Under the pieces are notes generated by a model. It made no database searches. It was not told the origin of the DNA and saw nothing but the letters and a program-made list of their open reading frames with translations. This document shows, in pieces, positions 58,253 through 64,000 of a stretch of 64,000 nucleotides of DNA. Made by a program: the position numbers and the translations under genes. This DNA comes from Prochlorococcus marinus CUG1438. GTDB taxonomy: Bacteria; Cyanobacteriota; Cyanobacteriia; PCC-6307; Cyanobiaceae. The stretch lies in NCBI GenBank assembly GCA_017644325.1, contig JAEPLS010000001.1, positions 186,001 through 250,000 on the forward strand, given 5' to 3'. The stretch's first letter is position 1. The number at the start of each line of letters is the position of its first letter.

Positions 58253-58981
58253 ATGAATGAAATTAATCAAATAAATAATGAACCGGTAAGAAAATCAAGA
58301 ATTTTATTAGTTGATGATGAGCCTGGTTTAAGAACAGCTGTTAAAACATTTCTAGAAGATGAAGGCTTTGAAATATTTATTGCAGTTGATGGCGAGGATG
58401 GTTGGGAAAAAGCTCAAACAATTTTCCCCGATTTGATAATTAGCGATGTTATGATGCCCAGAGCCAGCGGTTATGATTTACTAGAAAAAATTAGAGAGGA
58501 TGAAAAATTAGGAGGAACTCCAGTTATTTTTCTAACTGCAAAAGGAATGACCCTAGACAGAACAGAAGGTTATCTTGCAGGAGTTGATGATTATATTTCC
58601 AAACCTTTCGATCCCGATGAATTAGCTGCAAGAGTTAAAAATGTAATCAACAGACAAGAACGACTATTAAAAGAAGCGGCAAGATTCGCAGATATTGACG
58701 TAAGCAAAATGGCAAAACAAATTACTGAAATAAAATCTATGCTCACAGACCAAAACCAGACTGATCCAGAAAATAAAAAAATTCTTCCTAGTTTTACTCC
58801 TAGAGAAGCAAGTGTACTTCAACTAGTAGCAGAGGGACTGATGAACAAGGAAATTGCTAGAAAGCTTGAAACATCTATTAGAAATGTTGAGAAATATGTA
58901 AGTAGACTTTTTATCAAGACAGGTACATCAAGCCGAACAGAATTAGTTCGTTATGCACTTGAAAATCATTTAGTAAAGTAA
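58253..58981 (+). CDS. NarL/LuxR-type response regulator, Rre1/Ycf29-like
   Basis: 242 aa from ATG 58253. Receiver domain residues: acidic pocket D21/D22, phospho-acceptor D65 in IISDVMMP, T95 and K117 in SKPFD. A linker with ADIDVSKMAKQI leads to a C-terminal LuxR-type HTH (FTPREASVLQLVAEGLMNKEIA from about 178). The receiver is closest in style to Rre1 (Ycf29 in algal plastids). No histidine kinase gene is adjacent. The frame is open upstream to 58184, but that part would overlap the divergent gene. Confidence 0.88.
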   Translation: MNEINQINNEPVRKSRILLVDDEPGLRTAVKTFLEDEGFEIFIAVDGEDGWEKAQTIFPDLIISDVMMPRASGYDLLEKIREDEKLGGTPVIFLTAKGMTLDRTEGYLAGVDDYISKPFDPDELAARVKNVINRQERLLKEAARFADIDVSKMAKQITEIKSMLTDQNQTDPENKKILPSFTPREASVLQLVAEGLMNKEIARKLETSIRNVEKYVSRLFIKTGTSSRTELVRYALENHLVK

Positions 58982-58982
58982 A

Positions 58983-59684
58983 TTATTTAATTTTTTCGAA
59001 TTCAATTAGTTTTGAAAAATAAAAAGGAGCTTGATTTAATTTCTTTTTAACAACGTTAAATCCTCTTTCTTTAGCAGCATTAATAATACCCTTTTCTTTC
59101 AATGTATATGCCCTTGTAGTTTTACTTGGCCCAGGAAATAATTTTCCAATATTTTTTAGAACAGCAAGAGCTGGAGTATAAGGAGCAAAGCTAACGATCA
59201 GTTTTTCTTTGCTTAAATCGCATAGATGCTGAACCATCTCTTCTGCGACCGGTTGAGGATAATGAATAAATACATCCAAACAAACTACAACATCAAATAA
59301 TCCTTTTAATTTTTCCAGATCACAGACTTCATATTTAACTTTACCTTGACTCAAACCTAATTCATGAATGCGTTTTTTTGTTTCTTTTATCATTTCAGAA
59401 GAAATATCGCTCACCTGAAGTTCTTTTATACCGAGTCTTAATAAAGGTATGGAAAGACTTCCTACACCACAACCTGCATCACAATAACTTTTTTTTGTTA
59501 GTTCAGGATAATTTTTGATGTATGAGACTACATCATCTACAGTTTTTTGATGTCCTTTCCTAATATTTTTCTGAACTGTATTGATTTCATCAGATTTGCT
59601 ATAAATTTTATTCCATCTTTCAAAGCCAGTGCCATTAAAATACTCCCTTACTTCACTTTTCTCGGTAATCTTATTTGACGTCAT
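58983..59684 (-). CDS. chlM: Magnesium protoporphyrin IX methyltransferase
   Basis: 233 aa. The SAM-binding motif DAGCGVGS is at 69-76, preceded by the ChlM/BchM hallmark REYFNGTGFERWNKIYSK (about 13-30). It methylates Mg-protoporphyrin IX in chlorophyll synthesis. With hemB (11989), two tetrapyrrole genes lie in this window. It converges with the response regulator, one base apart, and is 89 bp from the divergent purE. Confidence 0.96.
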   Translation of the reverse strand: MTSNKITEKSEVREYFNGTGFERWNKIYSKSDEINTVQKNIRKGHQKTVDDVVSYIKNYPELTKKSYCDAGCGVGSLSIPLLRLGIKELQVSDISSEMIKETKKRIHELGLSQGKVKYEVCDLEKLKGLFDVVVCLDVFIHYPQPVAEEMVQHLCDLSKEKLIVSFAPYTPALAVLKNIGKLFPGPSKTTRAYTLKEKGIINAAKERGFNVVKKKLNQAPFYFSKLIEFEKIK

Positions 59685-59773
59685 AATATTCTATGAAAAT
59701 TTATTCTTTTTATACTAACTAACTGGCGTCAAATTAATTGCACGCCATTATAGGAAAGAATTGATTTGTTATT

Positions 59774-60310
59774 TTGTCAGAATTAAATTCTAAAGATATT
59801 TATAAAATTGCTGTCGTAATGGGTAGTGATTCAGACCTAAAAACATTGAAACCAGCCATTGATATTTTAAGTGAATTTGGAATAAAAACTGAAGTTTGTA
59901 TACTTTCTGCTCATCGAACACCTATTGAAATGATGGAATATGCAAAAAATGCAGAATCAGAAAACATAAAAGTAATAATTGCCGGTGCTGGGGGTGCTGC
60001 TCATCTTCCAGGAATGCTGGCATCCATAACTTGCATTCCTGTAATTGGCGTACCAGTAGAGAGTAAGACACTTAAAGGGATTGACTCTCTTTTATCAATA
60101 GTTCAAATGCCCGCTGGAATTCCAGTTGCAACAGTTGCGATTAATGGAGGTCAGAATGCTGGATTATTGGCAATAGAGATGATCAGTTTATTTGATGAAT
60201 CCATAAAGAAAAATTTGAAAGAATTCAGAGAAAATCTACATACACAGGTAAGAACTAAAAATAGTAAGTTATCAAATATTGGACCTGATAATTATCTTCA
60301 AAGTAAATGA
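59774..60310 (+). CDS. purE: N5-carboxyaminoimidazole ribonucleotide mutase
   Basis: 178 aa. GSDSD (17-21) and SAHRTP, then GAGGAAHLPGM, are the PurE signatures for N5-CAIR mutase (purine synthesis). The start is TTG at 59774; no ATG precedes it in frame within reach. The ~20 residues after the core (TQVRTKNSKLSN) are variable. It converges with cysC, with 15 bp between, holding only a weak AT hairpin. Confidence 0.94.
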   Translation: MSELNSKDIYKIAVVMGSDSDLKTLKPAIDILSEFGIKTEVCILSAHRTPIEMMEYAKNAESENIKVIIAGAGGAAHLPGMLASITCIPVIGVPVESKTLKGIDSLLSIVQMPAGIPVATVAINGGQNAGLLAIEMISLFDESIKKNLKEFRENLHTQVRTKNSKLSNIGPDNYLQSK

Positions 60311-60325
60311 ACTAATATTTTTCTA

Positions 60326-60949
60326 TTAGGTCTTGTTAAGAAAGTTTTCTTTTTTAAGGTAGTTAATAATTTTTTCAACGGAATCATTTAAATCTAACGC
60401 ACCTGTATCAACAACAATTTCGGGATTAAGAGGAGCTTCATATGGACTAGAAATCCCTGTGAATTCCTTAATTTCTCCCAAACGAGCTTTCTTATAAAGA
60501 CCCTTAGTATCTCTATTTTCGCAAACTGTGATATCAGCAGCACAATAAACTTCAATAAAATCCTTAGATCCAATAATTTTTCTCACCTTATCTCTATCGC
60601 TTATAAATGGCGAAACGAATGCTGTAATAGTTATTATCCCAGCATTCATAAATAAATTCGCAACTTCGCCAATTCTTCTTATATTTTCTTCTCTATCTTC
60701 ATCCGAAAACCCAAGATCTTTACATAAACCGTGTCTAATATTATCCCCATCCAACACATAAGTCGAAAAACCATCTAAGTGTAAAACTTCATTTAAAGCG
60801 TTGGCCAAAGTACTTTTGCCAGAACCAGATAAACCTGTAAACCAGATAACCATACCTTTATGACCTCTCATTTTCTCTAACTTTTCTCTATCAATAGTTA
60901 AGTTGTGCCACTTTATATTGGTTGACTTTGTTTGATTTTGTTCTTTCAT
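60326..60949 (-). CDS. cysC: Adenylylsulfate (APS) kinase
   Basis: 207 aa. The P-loop GLSGSGKS is at 39-46, followed by DGDNIRHGL and the lid/substrate segments FVSPFISDRDKVR and YCAADITVCENRD. It makes PAPS from APS, the product of ATP sulfurylase at the start of the window. It ends close to purE, and the SUI1 gene lies 42 bp upstream on the same strand. Confidence 0.95.
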   Translation of the reverse strand: MKEQNQTKSTNIKWHNLTIDREKLEKMRGHKGMVIWFTGLSGSGKSTLANALNEVLHLDGFSTYVLDGDNIRHGLCKDLGFSDEDREENIRRIGEVANLFMNAGIITITAFVSPFISDRDKVRKIIGSKDFIEVYCAADITVCENRDTKGLYKKARLGEIKEFTGISSPYEAPLNPEIVVDTGALDLNDSVEKIINYLKKENFLNKT

Positions 60950-60991
60950 TTTTTACTTCATCAAAATTAAAAACCTATCCTAACCCTTGCT

Positions 60992-61303
60992 TCATAAATT
61001 ATGAAATCCCTCTTTACGAAGAAACTCAATTGATTTCGAAACCATATCACCCTGTAACTGGATATTTCTATCAATTAATGTTCCTCCAGTCCCACAAAAA
61101 ACTTTAATTTTTTTTAGTAATTCTTTTAATAAGATTTCATCCTCAGTGCTTAAACCTTTAATTAAAGTTATAGTTTTGCCCTTTTTACCTTTTTTTTGTT
61201 TTGAAATATTTATTTTTGATGTTTTTTTAAAAGTATCTACCTTAGCTGTTTCTTCAGATTTCTTTTCTTGATTATCAAATTCGATCCAATTCTTTTTTCC
61301 CAT
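60992..61303 (-). CDS. SUI1/YciH-family translation factor
   Basis: 103 aa. A lysine-rich N-terminal tail (about 1-38) precedes the SUI1 domain with TLIKGLSTEDEILLKELLKK and the glycine loop CGTGGTLID, then IQLQGD. The bacterial relatives of eIF1 have been studied as YciH, but their role is not settled. It sits between cysC and trpB without overlap. Charge and length (103 aa) are typical. Confidence 0.9.
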   Translation of the reverse strand: MGKKNWIEFDNQEKKSEETAKVDTFKKTSKINISKQKKGKKGKTITLIKGLSTEDEILLKELLKKIKVFCGTGGTLIDRNIQLQGDMVSKSIEFLRKEGFHNL

Positions 61304-61351
61304 TATTTTAAATATAATCTATAGTTAGTTAATACTTATTCTATAGAAAAA

Positions 61352-62596
61352 GTGGTAAGTACATTTTCTCGCAAAGATCAAAACTATAAAAATGAAGATT
61401 TAAATCAACCCTCCAAAGATGGAAGATTTGGAAAATATGGTGGTCAATATGTTCCTGAAACACTAATGCCCGCACTTTTTGAGCTTGAAGACGCTGCATC
61501 TAATGCATGGAAAGATAAACTTTTTGTAGAAGAATTAAATCATCTACTGAAGACTTATGTAGGCAGAGAAACACCACTTTATGAAGCTAAAAGACTTACT
61601 GAACATTACAAAAATAAAAAAGCAACTCCTAGAATATGGCTTAAAAGGGAAGATTTAAATCATACTGGGGCTCACAAAATTAATAATGCGCTTGGACAAG
61701 CATTATTGGCAATAAGAATGGGCAAAAAAAGAATAATTGCAGAAACTGGAGCAGGTCAGCATGGAGTTGCTACTGCTACTGTTTGTGCGAGATTTGGCTT
61801 GAAATGTATTATCTACATGGGTGCAGAAGACATAAAAAGGCAATCCCTTAACGTTTTCAGAATGAAACTTTTAGGAGCTGAAGTTAAAGTTGTAAATTCT
61901 GGAACTGCAACACTTAAAGATGCTACTAGTGAGGCCATTAGAGATTGGGTTTCTAATGTCGAAACTACACACTACATTTTAGGATCTGTTGCAGGCCCAC
62001 ACCCTTTCCCAAAGATTGTGCGAGATTTTCATGCAGTTATAGGTGAAGAAACTAAAAAACAATGTTTGGAATCATTTGGATCTTTGCCCGATATTTTGCT
62101 TGCTTGTGTAGGTGGGGGATCAAATGCAATGGGGCTTTTCCATCCTTTTGTTAAAGAAACTTCTGTGCGACTTATTGGAGTTGAAGCCGCAGGAAGCGGA
62201 GTTGATACTGACAAACATGCTGCCACTATCACTAAAGGGTCAGTTGGAATTTTGCATGGATCAATGAGTCTTCTCTTGCAAGATGATAATGGTCAAGTAC
62301 AAGAAGCTCACTCAATAAGTGCAGGTTTAGATTACCCTGGGGTAGGACCTGAACATAGCCATTTAAAAGATATAGGTAGAGCAGAATATGGATCAGTCAC
62401 AGATCAAGAAGCTTTAGACGCTTTAAAACTGGTTAGTGAACTAGAAGGAATTATACCTGCACTTGAAACTTCCCATGCCTTTGCTTGGTTAAATAAATTA
62501 TGCCCTACTCTTGAAAAAGATACTCATATAGTTATCAATTGCTCTGGTAGAGGTGACAAAGATGTTAATACTGTTGCATCTTCATTAGATATTTAA
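61352..62596 (+). CDS. trpB: Tryptophan synthase beta chain
   Basis: 414 aa. The PLP lysine is K109 in [14 protein letters not shown]; the phosphate loop [10 protein letters not shown] and the E-containing AETGAGQHG are intact. The start is GTG at 61352. It condenses indole and serine to tryptophan. trpA is not next to it, and trpG lies 16 kb away, so the trp genes are scattered. It is the TrpB1 (alpha-coupled) kind by its length and N-terminus. Confidence 0.97.
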   Translation: MVSTFSRKDQNYKNEDLNQPSKDGRFGKYGGQYVPETLMPALFELEDAASNAWKDKLFVEELNHLLKTYVGRETPLYEAKRLTEHYKNKKATPRIWLKREDLNHTGAHKINNALGQALLAIRMGKKRIIAETGAGQHGVATATVCARFGLKCIIYMGAEDIKRQSLNVFRMKLLGAEVKVVNSGTATLKDATSEAIRDWVSNVETTHYILGSVAGPHPFPKIVRDFHAVIGEETKKQCLESFGSLPDILLACVGGGSNAMGLFHPFVKETSVRLIGVEAAGSGVDTDKHAATITKGSVGILHGSMSLLLQDDNGQVQEAHSISAGLDYPGVGPEHSHLKDIGRAEYGSVTDQEALDALKLVSELEGIIPALETSHAFAWLNKLCPTLEKDTHIVINCSGRGDKDVNTVASSLDI

Positions 62597-62947
62597 TCAA
62601 TACCTTGGGATTGATGGGTCAATATATCTACTCCATCCATCAATACCCTCCTCCAAATTCCATATTTCGCTCACAATATTATTATCCAAGCACCATTGAG
62701 AGAAGTTATAACTTCTTATTCCTGCATGACAGGTAACTACAATTTCTCTATCTAATAAACCAGCAAATATTTCTTCAACATATTCCGATGTGACTTTACT
62801 AATTGGTATATGTAGAAATTCTTTTGAGAAACGAGCTATTTCAAGCTCTGACTGTTCTCTTACATCAATCAAAACTGGATCTTCTTTCTCAGAATTAAAC
62901 CAATCATTGAGACTAGAAGCATTTATAGATTTTGGATAACTTCCCAA
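62597..62947 (-). CDS. Rhodanese-domain protein
   Basis: A 116-aa single rhodanese domain. The active-site loop CHAGIR starts at C73, with LIDVREQSEL (26-35) as the conserved N-terminal motif. It probably handles persulfide sulfur or acts as a thiol transferase; the substrate is unknown. The start is TTG at 62947. It abuts trpB tail-to-tail with no bases between, and diverges from the DUF3352-like gene, 89 bp away. Confidence 0.9.
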   Translation of the reverse strand: MGSYPKSINASSLNDWFNSEKEDPVLIDVREQSELEIARFSKEFLHIPISKVTSEYVEEIFAGLLDREIVVTCHAGIRSYNFSQWCLDNNIVSEIWNLEEGIDGWSRYIDPSIPRY

Positions 62948-63036
62948 TTTGTAGGATAAATTATGTGTTATTTACAATTTAATAAATTAAGTTGCAGTAG
63001 GAATTTTATTGTTAAAAATAAAAATAAACATTGATA

Positions 63037-64000
63037 ATGAAACTTAGAGTAGTAGCAATAATACTATTAATTTCTTTATTACTTTTTTTTGGTTTTAATA
63101 AAGTTTCTGCAAAAAAAAATAAGGAGCAAAGTACAAATATTGCGCAACTAAATATCTTAAGATATATACCTGAAAACAATAAATTATTATTTATTTCAAA
63201 TTTAGATAGTTTTCATATTATTAATAATAATGAAAAAGATAAAAATTCAACAAACCAAGATGACTGTGTTTTAATAAAAGACTCTATATTAGATTACCTT
63301 GGTATAGATCTAGGCAATAATAAATTTGAAGATATCTATAACAATGAACTTATAATTTCATTTTTTGAAAATAGTAAAAAGCTTAAAGATGATATTTTGA
63401 TTATTTTTAAAATTAAGCCAGAAAAAACAATAGACGATTTATTAAATTTGCCTAATAAAATTGATCAAATTGATGAGATAATTTCAATTAATAGAGAAAA
63501 CAAAATAAATTTCCTTAACTATATATACCGAACCCACGATAATTATATAATTGCTTCATCAGATAAAAGATTGATCAAAAATAGTATTAACTCTAGTAAT
63601 AATTTTAAAGATAAAAAATTTCAATATGAGGGAGAACTTTTTGGACTCAAAAATCAAAAAAATATATTATTTACAAAACAATTTGGGGAAAGTATATTTT
63701 TTGATAAAGAAATTTTTACTAATAAAAATGAGGATATTGTAGCTACTACGTTTGATTTAAAAAATAAACATTTAATTTTAAAATCATATTTACTAAATAA
63801 TAAAAAAAATATTGATATTCTTTCTTATGATAAGTTTACAAATAAAGAAAATACGCATAAAGTTAACCCTCAAATTTCAATTTTTACTGAAATTAAGAAT
63901 TTTGAAAAATATCTAAAACCTTTTATAAATAATTTTGAACAAAGTTTTTTTGAAGATTTTAACCAAAATACAAATCAAAATATCTTTATTATCAATTCAA
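63037..64000 (+). CDS. Exported DUF3352-like protein, 5' part
   Basis: An ATG at 63037 opens a frame of 321 codons still open at the window end. The first ~25 residues form a signal peptide (MKLRVVAIILLISLLLFF, then NKVSA). What follows is asparagine- and lysine-rich, with LRYIPENNKLLFISNLDS and DYLGIDLGNNKFEDIYNNEL, the pattern of cyanobacterial DUF3352 proteins. It probably sits in the periplasm or lumen. Function is unknown. The missing 3' part lies outside the window. Confidence 0.8.
   Translation, partial: MKLRVVAIILLISLLLFFGFNKVSAKKNKEQSTNIAQLNILRYIPENNKLLFISNLDSFHIINNNEKDKNSTNQDDCVLIKDSILDYLGIDLGNNKFEDIYNNELIISFFENSKKLKDDILIIFKIKPEKTIDDLLNLPNKIDQIDEIISINRENKINFLNYIYRTHDNYIIASSDKRLIKNSINSSNNFKDKKFQYEGELFGLKNQKNILFTKQFGESIFFDKEIFTNKNEDIVATTFDLKNKHLILKSYLLNNKKNIDILSYDKFTNKENTHKVNPQISIFTEIKNFEKYLKPFINNFEQSFFEDFNQNTNQNIFIINS

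Noticed and set aside
60312-60329. CTAATA/TATTAG hairpin between purE and cysC as terminator
   Set aside because: Only six A/U pairs and no T-run after it; expected by chance in AT-rich DNA.
62596-62615. ATCAAT/ATTGAT hairpin at the trpB and rhodanese ends
   Set aside because: Weak stem overlapping both gene ends, without a T-run; not supported as a terminator.

Overview
This 64 kb window is AT-rich, gene-dense, core chromosomal DNA from a marine picocyanobacterium, almost certainly a high-light Prochlorococcus. The grounds are direct: psbA (D1), ndhH, CP12, chlM, a BicA-SbtA-SbtB bicarbonate-uptake cluster, phylloquinone (men) genes, very strong A/T codon bias, and intergenic gaps of which none reaches 300 bp. 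I found no rRNA, tRNA, CRISPR array, insertion sequence, integrase or phage gene. The strain or clade (HLI or HLII) cannot be fixed by eye.

Layout. 1-13 kb: the end of sat (ATP sulfurylase), ftsH and an eda-like aldolase; then aroC, psbA with a structured leader, and an unlisted 42-codon gene at 5287-5415; an aspartoacylase-family enzyme diverging from a GST-like protein; cp12; obgE; mutS2; a glyoxalase-fold protein; and hemB. 13-24 kb: bicA-like/sbtA/sbtB, a thioredoxin-reductase-like flavoprotein (DDOR type), a coiled-coil protein translationally coupled to a UbiB kinase, eno and clpB2. 24-27 kb: the classic secE-nusG-rplK-rplA-rplJ-rplL block with an L10-type leader before rplJ. 27-41 kb: rnhA with a C-terminal extension, pyrD, a CobD-like PLP enzyme, murG, a secreted protein of unknown function, pgk, rbgA, rluD, a double ABC ATPase, spoT, a DUF2062 protein and mnmE. 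41-49 kb: nadC, argS and a hisC-like gene facing a tight leftward cluster (a degenerate metallo-beta-lactamase-fold protein, trpG, dgkA, ybeY, a DUF3285-like protein and prfB). prfB is read through an in-frame UGA by +1 frameshifting. 49-55 kb: grx-gshB, then menF facing menA-menC-menE and menI (phylloquinone). 55-64 kb: ndhH, rsmH, a cysteine desulfurase, an Rre1/Ycf29-type response regulator, chlM, purE, cysC, SUI1, trpB, a rhodanese, and the start of a DUF3352-like exported protein that runs off the window.

Together these genes cover photosynthesis and its cofactors (D1, NDH-1, phylloquinone, tetrapyrrole), inorganic carbon uptake and Calvin-cycle switching, sulfate activation (sat and cysC lie 60 kb apart), and translation and ribosome assembly. 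There is no obvious novel multigene system. The most noteworthy points are the prfB frameshift, the overlooked small gene beside psbA, the NTR-like flavoprotein with an altered pyridine-nucleotide site, the metal-site-less secreted MBL protein, and several inverted repeats in the few longer intergenic gaps. All calls are from reading sequence and translations; no database search was run.
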